Origin: Candidatus Methylomicrobium oryzae
GTDB taxonomy: Bacteria; Pseudomonadota; Gammaproteobacteria; Methylococcales; Methylomonadaceae
Assembly: GCF_016745425.1 (NCBI RefSeq)
Contig: NZ_JAERVK010000004.1
Location: 271,999-335,998, forward strand
Length of the DNA stretch: 64,000 bases
Direction of reading: 5' to 3'
The position numbers and the translations under genes were made by a program. How positions within the stretch are numbered: position 1 is the stretch's first letter; the number at the start of each line of letters is the position of its first letter. Shown here piece after piece: positions 18,064 to 28,079 of the stretch. A model generated the notes under the pieces. That model was given only the letters and a program-made list of their open reading frames with translations. It did no database searches and was not told the DNA's origin.

Positions 18064-18537
18064 TTATCCCCACAGGGCCGGTTTAAGGACCATCAGCATC
18101 ACGATCAAAATCATCGCGGCAAACGCCGGCACGCCCAGCCAGAACCAGATGCGCGCGCAGCGGAAATATTCCCCGGTCAGTCCGGTATTTTGCTCCACCG
18201 CCCGCCTGGACAGCTCGCGCATCCGGATTTGCAGAAAGACGACCGGCAGCCAGCAGGCGCCGGCCAGCAGATACAGCATGACCGAAACCAGCAGCCAGGG
18301 CGTAGTGAGCGAGAAAGGCAACTGCTGCAACAGGTAATAGCCGGTAATCGGCTGGATCAGCACCGTCGGCGTGGTGAACCACCAGTCGGCAAGCACCACA
18401 TGCCTATTGGTCGTATAGATCGCCCGCACATCGCCGTGCAAATCGGCCATGAACTTGTAGAAGGCGCTGCCGAGGCCGGTGCCGAACAGCAACACCAGAC
18501 TGAAAATATGCAAACTTTTTAGAGTCAGGTAGCTCAC
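18064..18537 (-). CDS. DUF2269 family integral membrane protein
   Basis: A 157-residue protein with four predicted membrane helices: at about residues 5-25, 50-70, 78-100 and 128-152. It shows the DUF2269 features LKSLHIFSLVLLFGTGLGSAFYKF at the start, HVVLADWWFTTPTVLIQPITGYYL in the middle, and an ARIWFWLGVPAF segment before the last helix. Conserved His residues near the membrane (LHIF, RHVV) could bind a metal or haem, but this is inference. Its start overlaps the end of the SDR gene by four bases, so the two are translationally coupled. Confidence 0.8.
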   Translation of the reverse strand: MSYLTLKSLHIFSLVLLFGTGLGSAFYKFMADLHGDVRAIYTTNRHVVLADWWFTTPTVLIQPITGYYLLQQLPFSLTTPWLLVSVMLYLLAGACWLPVVFLQIRMRELSRRAVEQNTGLTGEYFRCARIWFWLGVPAFAAMILIVMLMVLKPALWG

Positions 18538-19820
18538 GGTTTTTCCTCTTCAAGAATTAACATGATCAGAGTCGCCGCCAAGAGCGGCAGATTTTTGGTT
18601 AACGGTCCGAAAGGATGCAGCCAGAACTCCGGCAGAAAAACGCTGATCACCGCCATGTAAATCAGCATGATCGCGACTTGCGCCGCCACTACCGGCCGCA
18701 GCCGCCAACGCATCAGTAATGCCAGGCCCATGGCGAAATCGGCCAGCGACGCTCCGTAGAGAACGAACGGGGCCAAGCCGCCTTCGATCCCGACGCGGCT
18801 CAGCATCCGGTAACTTTCGTCGACCGGATAGACAAAGGCGGATATCCAGCCGGTCCAAAGCCAGACCAGCGCGATGCTCAGCGTCAATAAAGGACGCAAA
18901 AAATACAGCCGCGCATGCCAGCGTTCGGCCTGCGAAACGGGCGTCGCCCGCAGAAACCGTTCCAGCCCGGCTGGACGGCGGCCGATAAGCGCCGCAAACG
19001 GATCGGGATCGGCAGTATTGCCGCGCTGCAGCATCGCCAGGCTTTGCCGGTTCAGGATCGGCTCATCCAAAACCGACGCCAACGGCAACAGCCTGTCGAC
19101 CCAAACGCCGGACACCGGAATTGTGTTCAAACGCCTGCCCAAATGATCGGCCAACAGCCCCAGCAGCGCCGCAAAAGGGATCGGCTGCGGCCCTACCGCA
19201 TCAATGATCCGGCGCGGCGGGGTTTCGGGTTTCAGCGCCAGCATCACTGCCTGCGATATATCGTCAACATCGACGGGCTGCAGGCTCTGTTCGCCTCCGC
19301 CCGGCAGCGGCGTGACCGGTAAAGCCGCCATCGCCGCCAGCAATCCCATGCTTTTGGCCCCCTTCCCGAACACGATCGACGGCTTGAAGATGAACCAATC
19401 CAGATCGAGCGACTGCAGATGGGCATCCGCTTTCGCCTTGCTGGTGAAATAGAGGGTTTCCGCATCGAGCGCCGCACCTAGAGCGGAAATCTGCACGACT
19501 TTTTTGACGCCTCTTTGCACACAAGCGCTAAACAAGGCAGCGGGAGCCAGATAATGCACGGCTTCGAAACTCGCGCCGGAAGACTCTTTGATCAATCCGG
19601 CCGCATTGACCACCGCATCGATATCCTGCAAATACGGCAGCCAATCGCCGCTACGGGTCGCGCCCGCAAAATCCAGCGCGATAGCCCGCACCTCCGGAAA
19701 CTGCCGAAGCAGCCTTTCGGGGCGTCGGCACACCACGGTCACGCGATGATTTTCAGCCAACAAAACACGCAGCAGATGACCGCCGATAAAGCCCGCCGCA
19801 CCGGTCAGCAGAATATTCAT
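18534..19820 (-). CDS. SDR-family NAD(P)-binding protein with C-terminal DoxX-like membrane domain
   Basis: A 428-residue fusion. Residues 1 to about 290 form an extended short-chain dehydrogenase/reductase (NAD(P)H-binding or complex I NDUFA9-like): TGAAGFIGGHLL at 6-17, AVVNAAGLIKES near 83-94, and KPSIVFGKGAKSM near 147. The YxxxK pair is not obvious; FTSKAKAD may take its place. Residues about 300-425 contain four hydrophobic segments of the DoxX type (LRPLLTLSIALVWLWTGW, then ASLADFAMGLALL). The fusion suggests a membrane-attached redox or quinone-linked step, but the substrate is unknown. It is the first gene of the operon and lies directly downstream of the GbsR-type regulator. Confidence 0.85.
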   Translation of the reverse strand: MNILLTGAAGFIGGHLLRVLLAENHRVTVVCRRPERLLRQFPEVRAIALDFAGATRSGDWLPYLQDIDAVVNAAGLIKESSGASFEAVHYLAPAALFSACVQRGVKKVVQISALGAALDAETLYFTSKAKADAHLQSLDLDWFIFKPSIVFGKGAKSMGLLAAMAALPVTPLPGGGEQSLQPVDVDDISQAVMLALKPETPPRRIIDAVGPQPIPFAALLGLLADHLGRRLNTIPVSGVWVDRLLPLASVLDEPILNRQSLAMLQRGNTADPDPFAALIGRRPAGLERFLRATPVSQAERWHARLYFLRPLLTLSIALVWLWTGWISAFVYPVDESYRMLSRVGIEGGLAPFVLYGASLADFAMGLALLMRWRLRPVVAAQVAIMLIYMAVISVFLPEFWLHPFGPLTKNLPLLAATLIMLILEEEKP

Positions 19821-19834
19821 ATTTTTATTTACCG

Positions 19835-19849
19835 TAATTTCTGAAATTA
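19835..19849. promoter_or_regulatory. Candidate operator upstream of SDR operon
   Basis: TAATTTC-T-GAAATTA is a perfect 7+1+7 palindrome 14 bases upstream of the SDR start codon. Read on the minus strand, the surrounding TTTCTCTAATTTCAGAAAT closely resembles TTTCTCTAAATTCTG in the promoter of the upstream GbsR-type regulator, so one regulator may bind both sites. Function is inferred only. Confidence 0.45.
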
Positions 19850-19892
19850 GAGAAATAAATTACCCAAATACAGTCCCGAGAATGACCGCGCC

Positions 19893-20432
19893 TTATGATT
19901 TTTTGGAAAACGACAGCAATTTGACCACCGAATCCCCCAGCCTGACCAGCTGCATCAACGTGCTATTGGGCAGTTTTCTCAACTGGTCGTACCAGTGCGT
20001 CATCACCTCCAGAAAATCCAGCATGTCGGCAATGCGTTTTTTGACTTCCGGGTCGGTTTCGGTATCCGCATCGGCTTCGATGCTCAGGTCGCGCAGCAGC
20101 GAAAGGGTGGGATCGACCTCGCGTTTCCTGCGTCCCTCGACCACGATATTGAACATCTCCTGCACGTCCTTGATCGCCTCGAAATAATCGCGCCGATCGC
20201 CGACCTCCAGATGCGTGACCTTGATCAGCCCGATGCTCTGCAGTTCTTTCAGGCTGGTGGACACATTCGAGCGCGCCAGCACCAGCGTATCGGCGATTTC
20301 TTCGGCATTTAGCGGCTTAGGCGACAAATACAGCAATGCATGGATCTGGGCCACGGAGCGGTTAACGCCCCAACGCGCGCCCATTTCTCCCCAGTGCAAA
20401 ATAAAACGTTCCATTGCATTCGTAAGCCGCAT
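19893..20432 (-). CDS. GbsR/MarR family transcriptional regulator
   Basis: A protein of 179 residues from ATG 20432 with a winged helix-turn-helix of the GbsR group of MarR-like regulators. The N-terminal FILHWGEMGARWGVNRSVAQIHALL is the family signature. The recognition region NAEEIADTLVLARSNVSTSLKELQSIGLIKV follows, then DRRDYFEA. The C-terminal half is helical and may form the dimer. The in-frame start at 20489 would add 19 residues and would lie on top of the -35/-10 promoter elements, so the internal ATG is preferred. Palindromes at its own promoter and before the next operon suggest autoregulation and control of the SDR operon. Confidence 0.85.
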   Translation of the reverse strand: MRLTNAMERFILHWGEMGARWGVNRSVAQIHALLYLSPKPLNAEEIADTLVLARSNVSTSLKELQSIGLIKVTHLEVGDRRDYFEAIKDVQEMFNIVVEGRRKREVDPTLSLLRDLSIEADADTETDPEVKKRIADMLDFLEVMTHWYDQLRKLPNSTLMQLVRLGDSVVKLLSFSKKS

Positions 20433-20446
20433 TGAAGTTCTCTTAT

Positions 20447-20462
20447 TTCTGTTTTGACAGAA
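20447..20462. promoter_or_regulatory. Palindromic operator at GbsR-type regulator promoter
   Basis: TTCTGT-TTTG-ACAGAA is a perfect six-base-arm palindrome that abuts and overlaps the -10 element (20461-20466) of the regulator's promoter. This is the position expected for an autorepression site. Inference from sequence only. Confidence 0.5.
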
Positions 20463-20489
20463 TTTAGAGAAAACCATAGTCATTGTCAA
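20461..20489 (-). promoter_or_regulatory. Sigma-70 promoter of GbsR-type regulator
   Basis: On the minus strand TTGACA (complement of 20484-20489) and TAAATT (complement of 20461-20466) are separated by exactly 17 bases. This is a full-consensus -35 and a good -10, placed about 30 bases before the chosen start codon. Confidence 0.65.
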
Positions 20490-20635
20490 ACTATTTTTTT
20501 ACCGGGATCATTGCATCGTTACGGCAAGACTCGTAAGGTATAGCCCCCCAACCCGGAACCCAGCCGGGATCATCGCGGAACGGGCGCAACCCCTGCCGTT
20601 TACCGTTATATTTTTTACAGTTTGAAGGAATGACT

Positions 20636-21193
20636 ATGAAAATGTGTTTTCGCCGGAGTTTCATCGTGTTCGCCTTGCTCGCGCTGCTGGGCTGCGCCAA
20701 AAGACTGGACGACGCCTCGTCAGGCATTAGCATCGGGGAGACCCATTACGCACAGGTATCGTTTCAGTATGAAAAAGGCCGGCATTTGACGACCAATTAC
20801 CGGCGCGGCATTCTGGTCCCCGTGAATACGCCCGTCCGGCTGGAAGACATCGCTTCGGACGAGATTTTCGTGGAGATACTCCCGTCGCATGCCAAACTGC
20901 GCGTGGTCAACGTGAAAAAACACACCGGCGACAGCACGGCCCGCGCGTTCGCCAAGCTGTTCGGCAAAAATAAGCTGGACTTGTCGCACTTTTCGAAGCT
21001 GGAACAGGAAAACATTCCGGCCGGAAAAGCCGCGAAATCGATGAGCAAGAAAGCGGTGATTGCGGCAATCGGCTATCCGCCGATTACCGAAACGCCGAAT
21101 TTAAGCATGAATCAATGGACTTACTGGAGTTCGCGGTTCAACCGGTTTATCGTCCATTTCGAAAATGACCGGGTGGCGCGAATTCAGGATTAA
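20636..21193 (+). CDS. Putative lipoprotein
   Basis: A 185-residue protein from the second ATG (20636), which has AAGGA six bases upstream. The ATG at 20630 touches that sequence and is less likely. The N-terminus MKMCFRRSFIVFALLALLGC is a lipoprotein signal ending in a lipobox Cys. The mature part has no motif I can name with certainty. Its C-terminal third (KKAVIAAIGYPPITETPNL...WTYWSSRFNRFIVHFENDRVARI) resembles the BamE/SmpA-like fold in which GYPP, W.YW and a final beta strand recur. Function is unknown, probably an envelope role. It is transcribed away from the GbsR-type regulator and towards the terminator at 21345-21372. Confidence 0.7.
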   Translation: MKMCFRRSFIVFALLALLGCAKRLDDASSGISIGETHYAQVSFQYEKGRHLTTNYRRGILVPVNTPVRLEDIASDEIFVEILPSHAKLRVVNVKKHTGDSTARAFAKLFGKNKLDLSHFSKLEQENIPAGKAAKSMSKKAVIAAIGYPPITETPNLSMNQWTYWSSRFNRFIVHFENDRVARIQD

Positions 21194-21344
21194 CCCTAAA
21201 TCGGATTAATCCCATACTTTTCGTTTCTAAACAACCGGAAACGGATTATTGTCCGGCATCGGGGTAGATTGCGAACCCGCGCCGTTTATGGAATTTGACA
21301 GCCCCTGTCGCGTTGCCGAGCGCTAACAGGATCATTTGAAAACG

Positions 21345-21372
21345 AAAAAAGGCATCCGAAGATGCCTTTTTT
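21345..21372. terminator. Bidirectional intrinsic terminator
   Basis: AAAAAAGGCATC-CGAA-GATGCCTTTTTT forms a perfect GC-containing stem with an A run on one side and a T run on the other. It lies between the lipoprotein gene (plus) and the convergent cupin gene (minus) and can end both. Confidence 0.9.
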
Positions 21373-21381
21373 CGTCCGCGC

Positions 21382-21657
21382 TTAATCGTAGCTGTAGTGC
21401 TTGCGTAAGGGCTTGACCACTTCCCACTGGCTGTTCAGGCCTGCCGGAAACACCACCAGGTCGCCCGGCAGGATCCGCACCGGCTCGCCGCCTTCCGGCG
21501 TGACCAGAATCTCGCCGTCCAGAATATACGCAGTTTCGGTCTCGTCGAAGTCGATCGGAAAGCGGGAGACTTCTTTTTCCCAGATTGCCCAATCGGCAAC
21601 ACCCAATTCTTGCAGGCGTTCTTCACTGGGGTTGTGTTCAATCGTGATTTGCGGCAT
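21382..21657 (-). CDS. Cupin domain protein
   Basis: A 91-residue single-domain cupin. The second half, TAYILDGEILVTPEGGEPVRILPGDLVVFPAGLNSQWEV, is the small-barrel pattern of the EutQ-like / DUF861 group (sugar-binding-like cupins). It has GEILVTPEGG and PGDLVVFPAG but few metal-binding His residues. Similar small cupins bind small metabolites or act in stress responses; no substrate can be assigned here. It is a stand-alone gene, convergent with the lipoprotein gene and sharing its terminator. Confidence 0.85.
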   Translation of the reverse strand: MPQITIEHNPSEERLQELGVADWAIWEKEVSRFPIDFDETETAYILDGEILVTPEGGEPVRILPGDLVVFPAGLNSQWEVVKPLRKHYSYD

Positions 21658-21697
21658 GTGAGTTCCGAGTATTTAGGTAAGGTTATTAAAAGGAGTA

Positions 21698-21780
21698 TCC
21701 CCCTCTTTGAAAAAGAGGGGTTAGGGGAGATTTATCAAAATATAAATCCCCCTCGATCCCCCTTTATTTATAAGGGGGAA
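21698..21780. repeat. Head-to-head pair of the CCCCCTTTGAAAAAGGGGG repeat
   Basis: A left copy (CCCCTCTTTGAAAAAGAGGGG then TTAGGGGAGATTTAT) and a right copy in reverse orientation (AAATCCCCCTCGATCCCCCTTT then TTTATAAGGGGGAAG) face each other around an A/T-rich centre. The whole can fold as nested hairpins. Similar copies lie near 17230-17300 and 27650-27690. Confidence 0.75.
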
Positions 21781-21828
21781 GCGAAGAGTCGCAAAAAAAT
21801 TTATCACAGCAGGTTTGCAGCATTCTGA

Positions 21829-22839
21829 TCAATAATTCCGCTGCACCGAAAACTTCGCCAGTTGAATCAGGGCGTCTTTGTAGTCGGATTGGGGCAGCAC
21901 ATCCAGCGCCTCGATCGCTTTTTCGGCTTCTTCGTCGGCCCGCTTTTCGGTATATGCGATCGCCTGCGTGCGCTGTACGACCGCGTAGACTTCGTTGAAC
22001 AGTTCGCGCTTGCCGTTCCTGATCGCATCGATCACAATTTTCGCATCGCTTTCGCTGCCGTTCTGAATCGCATGGATCAACGGCAAGGTCGGCTTGCCTT
22101 CGGCCAGGTCGTCTCCCAAATTCTTGCCGAGTTCTTCCTGGTTAGCTTTGTAATCGAGCGCATCGTCGATCAACTGAAACGCAATGCCCAGATGCTGGCC
22201 GTATTTCGCGAGCCCTTCCTCGGTTTCCGGAGAAGCCCCCGAGATCACCGCCCCAAGCCGGGTCGCCGCACTAAACAGAATCGCGGTTTTGCGGGATATC
22301 ACTTCGAGGTATTTGGTTTCGGTCGTCTCGGGATTGTTGCAGTTTAGCAGCTGTAACACCTCGCCTTCGGCGATCAGCGTAGTGGTTTTCGAGAGAATTT
22401 CCATCACCCGCATATTGCCGGTGCGCACCATCATCTCGAAAGCGCGTGAATAAAGGTAATCGCCGACCAGTACGCTGGCTGCATTGCCCCACACCGCATT
22501 GGCCGATTCCCGTCCGCGCCGAAGTTCGGATTCATCGACCACATCGTCGTGCAGCAAAGTGGCTGTATGAATGAATTCGATCACCGCGGCCAGGATCAGA
22601 TGTTTGTCGGTCACCTCGCCGAGCGCCTTCGCCGCGAGCAGCAGCAGCATCGGCCTGAGCCGCTTGCCGCCGTTGCCGACGATATAGTGGCCCATCTGAT
22701 TGATCAGCACGACATCCGAGCTCAACTCATTAATGATCAGTTGATCGACGGCTCTAGCTTCGGTTTTGGTCAGACCCTTGATCGATTCGAAATCGATCGG
22801 CGCCGTCGGACTCGGGGCGGTGTGTGTTTGCAATGCCAT
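21829..22839 (-). CDS. ispB: Octaprenyl (polyprenyl) diphosphate synthase
   Basis: A 336-residue trans-prenyltransferase that makes the long isoprenoid tail of ubiquinone. The first Asp-rich motif is in LLHDDVVDESELRRG at about residues 92-106, and the second in FQLIDDALDYKA near residues 217-228. GGKRLRPMLLLLAA is the IPP-binding block. It lies divergent from rplU, a conserved gammaproteobacterial arrangement. The chain length of the product cannot be read from the sequence alone; ubiquinone-8 is usual in this group. Confidence 0.95.
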   Translation of the reverse strand: MALQTHTAPSPTAPIDFESIKGLTKTEARAVDQLIINELSSDVVLINQMGHYIVGNGGKRLRPMLLLLAAKALGEVTDKHLILAAVIEFIHTATLLHDDVVDESELRRGRESANAVWGNAASVLVGDYLYSRAFEMMVRTGNMRVMEILSKTTTLIAEGEVLQLLNCNNPETTETKYLEVISRKTAILFSAATRLGAVISGASPETEEGLAKYGQHLGIAFQLIDDALDYKANQEELGKNLGDDLAEGKPTLPLIHAIQNGSESDAKIVIDAIRNGKRELFNEVYAVVQRTQAIAYTEKRADEEAEKAIEALDVLPQSDYKDALIQLAKFSVQRNY

Positions 22840-22962
22840 GCTAATCAGTATGAAAATTGGGGGTTATTTTTGATCGTAAAGCTGCAAATCCGCTGCATTT
22901 TGACACTACGCTGTCCGAGATTTCCTAATGAACAGCAAACTCCCCATCGTATTGAATAAGGC

Positions 22963-22986
22963 CTATTGATGTCAATAGCTTTTTTA
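22963..22986 (+). terminator. Possible hairpin with T run upstream of rplU
   Basis: CTATTGA at 22963-22969 and TCAATAG at 22972-22978 form a short palindrome followed by a C and six T. It looks like a weak intrinsic terminator, placed before the rplU promoter and so not part of that transcript. The stem is AT-rich and no plus-strand gene lies just upstream, so it may be chance. Confidence 0.3.
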
Positions 22987-23028
22987 TGTTATCTTAAAAA
23001 GATAACTCACGGTCCGGCCAGATTTTGG

Positions 23029-23056
23029 TTGACGCGCCGTTAAATGCGAATATAAT
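23029..23056 (+). promoter_or_regulatory. Sigma-70 promoter of rplU-rpmA
   Basis: TTGACG at 23029-23034 and a consensus TATAAT at 23051-23056 are 16 bases apart. The pair lies about 45 bases before the rplU start codon, so it is a strong candidate for the ribosomal protein promoter. Confidence 0.75.
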
Positions 23057-23101
23057 AGTCTGTTCACTTTTTACAGTAAATGCTTGACGGAGCTTACTCT
23101 G

Positions 23102-23413
23102 ATGTATGCGGTAATTCAAACGGGTGGTAAACAGTACCGGGTGGCCGAAGGTACGACCTTAAAAATAGAAAAATTGGAACTGGGTACTGGCGACAGCGTT
23201 GAATTCGACAAAGTCCTGCTGGTTCAGTCGGGCGACGCGGTTAAAGTCGGCGCGCCTTTCATCGAAGGCGGCAAAGTCTCTGCGGAAGTTCTCTCGCAAG
23301 GCCGCCACAAAAAAGTCAAGATCATTAAATTCAGACGGCGTAAGCACCATATGAAGCAAATGGGCCATCGCCAATATTACACGGAAGTCCGGATCACCGG
23401 CATTTCCGCATAA
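23102..23413 (+). CDS. rplU: 50S ribosomal protein L21
   Basis: A 103-residue large-subunit protein that binds 23S r[23 protein letters not shown] at the start and [22 protein letters not shown] near the end are diagnostic. The ATG at 23102 is used; an in-frame upstream start at 23084 would add six residues not found in the family. It is first in the rplU-rpmA-obgE-proB series. Confidence 0.98.
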   Translation: MYAVIQTGGKQYRVAEGTTLKIEKLELGTGDSVEFDKVLLVQSGDAVKVGAPFIEGGKVSAEVLSQGRHKKVKIIKFRRRKHHMKQMGHRQYYTEVRITGISA

Positions 23414-23431
23414 TTCTCAAAGAGGTGCATT

Positions 23432-23689
23432 GTGGCTCATAAAAAAGCGGGTGGTAGTACTCGGAACGGTCGCGACTCAAACGCGAAAAGATTAGGCGTG
23501 AAACGCTTCGGCGGCGAAGCCGTCAAAGCCGGCAATATCATCGTTCGTCAACGCGGCACGCATTTCCATGCCGGCGACAACGTGGGTATCGGCAAGGATC
23601 ACACCCTGTTTGCAACGGCAGACGGCAAAGTCGTATTTCAGGTTAAGGGCGACAAAGGCCGCAAATTCGTCAGCATCGTTGCTGCCTAA
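23432..23689 (+). CDS. rpmA: 50S ribosomal protein L27
   Basis: An 85-residue protein located by the peptidyl transferase centre. [20 protein letters not shown] begins directly with the mature-type N-terminus, so no cleavable extension (as in Firmicutes) is present. The start codon is GTG with GAGGTGC upstream. It lies 18 bases after rplU. Confidence 0.98.
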   Translation: MAHKKAGGSTRNGRDSNAKRLGVKRFGGEAVKAGNIIVRQRGTHFHAGDNVGIGKDHTLFATADGKVVFQVKGDKGRKFVSIVAA

Positions 23690-23761
23690 GCCAAAACCGA
23701 AATCCAGGGCAACTCCGTAAGTTATGCTTCGGGATTTGCGCTTAGCAGCCCGAAACTCCCC

Positions 23762-23797
23762 AAAAAAGCTCCGCCAATTCATCGCGGGGCTTTTTTT
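23762..23797 (+). terminator. Intrinsic terminator after rpmA
   Basis: AGCTCCGC pairs with GCGGGGCT (one G-T wobble) over an eight-base loop, preceded by A6 and followed by T7. It should end or attenuate rplU-rpmA transcription 40 bases before obgE, which may therefore be read partly by readthrough. Confidence 0.8.
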
Positions 23798-23833
23798 GTT
23801 TTGAACGATTGCAAACCTGCACAGCATAATTGA

Positions 23834-25982
<2,149 letters not shown>

Positions 25983-26075
25983 AACAGTCCCGGAGCCCCC
26001 CCCCCGGCAGGCGAATGCGCTTCGCTTATCCCGCCCGCTACATGCCCATACAGACAGCCGCAACCCTCCGGAAAC

Positions 26076-26110
26076 AAAAAAGGCCGAAACTCGAAGAGTT
26101 CGGCCCTTTT
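26076..26110. terminator. Bidirectional intrinsic terminator between proB and rpsT
   Basis: AAAAAAGGCCGAAACTC-GAA-GAGTTCGGCCCTTTT forms a long stem with one bulge, with A and T runs on the two sides. It can end proB on the plus strand and rpsT on the minus strand. Confidence 0.85.
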
Positions 26111-26147
26111 GGAAGCTGTCGCCTTGCTACTTTATCTGCGTAAGGAA

Positions 26148-26411
26148 TTACGCGAGCGCTCTGACTTTTGCGTTCAATCTGCTTTTGCTGCGAGCGGCCT
26201 TGTTTTTATGGATCAGACCTTTGTTCACAGCAGAATCGATGACAGGCACCGCAGTATTGTAAGCGGCTTGCGCTTTTTCCTTGTCGCCCGCGTTAATGGC
26301 GGCAATCACTTTTTTGATGAAAGTACGCAAGTTGCTGCGTTGTCCTGCGTTGCGAACACGGCTTTTTTCCGCTTGCTTCGCGCGCTTTTTAGCTTGTGCT
26401 GTATTAGCCAT
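26148..26411 (-). CDS. rpsT: 30S ribosomal protein S20
   Basis: An 87-residue, Lys/Arg/Ala-rich small-subunit protein that binds 16S rRNA early in assembly. [21 protein letters not shown] at the start and the [20 protein letters not shown] block are typical. It is divergent from the murJ locus, the standard gammaproteobacterial neighbourhood. Confidence 0.97.
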   Translation of the reverse strand: MANTAQAKKRAKQAEKSRVRNAGQRSNLRTFIKKVIAAINAGDKEKAQAAYNTAVPVIDSAVNKGLIHKNKAARSKSRLNAKVRALA

Positions 26412-26515
26412 AGTGTCTCGACTCGTGCAAAAGTATCAAGGTAAGTTAAAAGACTGGCCATTATGCTGATAAATGTTATGATTGTCAAGAATTTAACTTC
26501 TTTTTCGAATCGTTC

Positions 26516-27545
26516 TTGCGCGGACAACTCTTAAAATCGACCGCGCTGGTTGGCGCCATGACCCTGATCTCCCGGCTGCTCGGCTTCGTCAGGGACATGC
26601 TGATCGCCCGCCTTTTCGAAGTCGATCCCGCTACGGACGCTTTTTTTGCCGCCGTCAAACTGCCGAACTTTTTGCGCCGCCTGTTTGCCGAAGGGACATT
26701 CGCGCATGCGTTCGTGCCGGCGCTGACCGATTACAAGGAAAATCACAGCCAGGCCGAATTAAAAGGTTTTATCGATAAAACCGCCGGTACGCGGGCGCTG
26801 ATCCTGTTTCTGCTGACTGCGGCCGGCGTGGTTGCCGCGCCTCTGCTGATCATGGGGATCGCCGGGTTTCGCCTGACAAAGTGCCCAGCATGAACTGGCG
26901 GCAGAATTGCTTCGCATCACCCTGCCCTATTTTTTTCTTTTCGTTGACCGCTTTTGCCGGCGCGATCTTGAACGTGTACGGTGAATTCGCGCTGTCCGCC
27001 TTGACCCCCGTCTGGCTGAATATCGCGATGATCGCCGCCGCGATCGAACTCGCGTCGCGACTGAGCCAACCGGTCACGGCGCTGGCCTGGGGCGTGTTCG
27101 CGGCCGGTATCGTGCAACTGGCGTTTCAACTGCCCGCAAAACTCCGGTCCGCTACAGTATTTATGCGATGATCGTGAGTTTGCTCCTGAACGTACTCGCG
27201 ATCCCTTACGCGCATGCGGGGCTGGCGCTGGCGACGTCGCTTGGCGCGCTCTTCAATGCTGCCCTGCTGCTCGTCAAACTGCGGCGCGAACGTATTTATC
27301 TGCCGGCCACAGGCTGGGGGCTCTTTTTATTGCGCATTGGGCTCGCCACCCGCGTAATGTCGGTAGCTTTATACAGCCAAACCGATCCGCACGATTGGTT
27401 ATACGCAAGTTCGGACAAGCGAGCCCTACTGCTATTGGAGTGGATCGGCATCGGCCTGCTGCTTTACGGGTCGACCTTATGGCTGACGGGCATGCGAACA
27501 CCTCTTCCGGCGATTAAATCGCGGATGGGCCGTTCGAACGGCTGA
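26516..27545 (+). pseudogene. murJ: Lipid II flippase MurJ, internally deleted and frameshifted
   Basis: Three pieces in shifting frames match MurJ. Piece 1 (26516-26880) reads LLKSTALVGAMTLISRLLGFVRDM and on to APLLIMGIAGF. After a shift, HELAAELLRITLPYFFLF follows near 26890-26945 in another frame. A second shift near 26945 leads to SLTAFAGAILNVYGEFALSA and on to FQLPAKL. Near 27140 sequence equal to about 150-160 residues is missing, and the C-terminal part resumes with VRYSIYAMIVSLLLNVL and AHAGLALATSLGALFNA. Intact MurJ has about 510 residues with 14 membrane helices. Start is TTG or lost. The gene is dead here, although the location next to rpsT is canonical. Confidence 0.88.
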
Positions 27546-27630
27546 CCGGAACCCGCTTTCATACTCCCGCCAAGGCAGTGAATTAGAAGCAAATCGCCGT
27601 TCCACTTAACCTGGCCTATGCCGCTGCAAT

Positions 27631-27700
27631 AAGGATTTCGCCAAAAACACCTCCTCCTTTGAAAAAGGGGGATCGAAGGGTATTTATTAAAAAATCTCCC
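27631..27700. repeat. Dispersed repeat, copy of the element at 17209-17300
   Basis: GGATTTCGCCAAAAACACCTCC leads into CCTTTGAAAAAGGGGGATCGA and an A/T-rich tail. The same order and nearly the same sequence is present at 17209-17320, so the two loci share one larger composite element. Confidence 0.7.
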
Positions 27701-27708
27701 CCGGCCCC

Positions 27709-27876
27709 TCGGCAATATAGCTCCTGCATTGCCTACCTCCTGCCTCCCTGCAGTCGTCGGCAATTGCTCCTGCATTGCCCTCGATCGCTTGTTCCCGACG
27801 CGATCTACCTCCCCCATCCGTGGGGTCGTCGATCGCGTGTTCCCGACGCGATCTACCTCGCCCTTCCTTGGGCTCG
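27709..27876. repeat. 48-bp hairpin repeat family, locus 2 (best preserved)
   Basis: A unit at 27709-27756 is followed by a truncated one (27757-27780) and then two full 48-base units at 27781-27828 and 27829-27876. The last two share TCGATCGC, TGTTCCCGACGCGATCTACC and a terminal TCG, but their hairpins differ in a compensatory way: CCCCATCCGTGGGG in the first, GCCCTTCCTTGGGC in the second. The unit at 27709 carries CTGC-CTCCCT-GCAG in the same place. Confidence 0.75.
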
Positions 27877-28079
27877 TACCTCTGTCCATAGACCACCCTT
27901 TAGTGGTGGCATCCATGCAATCGTCTTTTTCAAAGAGGGGAAAATAAATCTGCTTTTCATAACAATCAATTTCGAAAAGTAATTTCCTACCAGATCTAAA
28001 CGGAAGAAAAGCACATTCCTCCTATTCTCGATGTTCTGCTAGTCTTGTTGCTGCATTCAATCGAAAATTGGCCGCTTTT

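Larger units (their letters stand above)
27546..28079. other. Intergenic region holding dispersed repeats
   Basis: No gene is seen between the murJ remnant and the GNAT gene. It contains a CCCCCTTTGAAAAAGGGGG-type repeat near 27650-27690 and a run of hairpin repeat units from 27709 to 27876. A short stretch to about 27960 ends with another partial CTTTTTCAAAGAGGGG copy. Confidence 0.7.
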
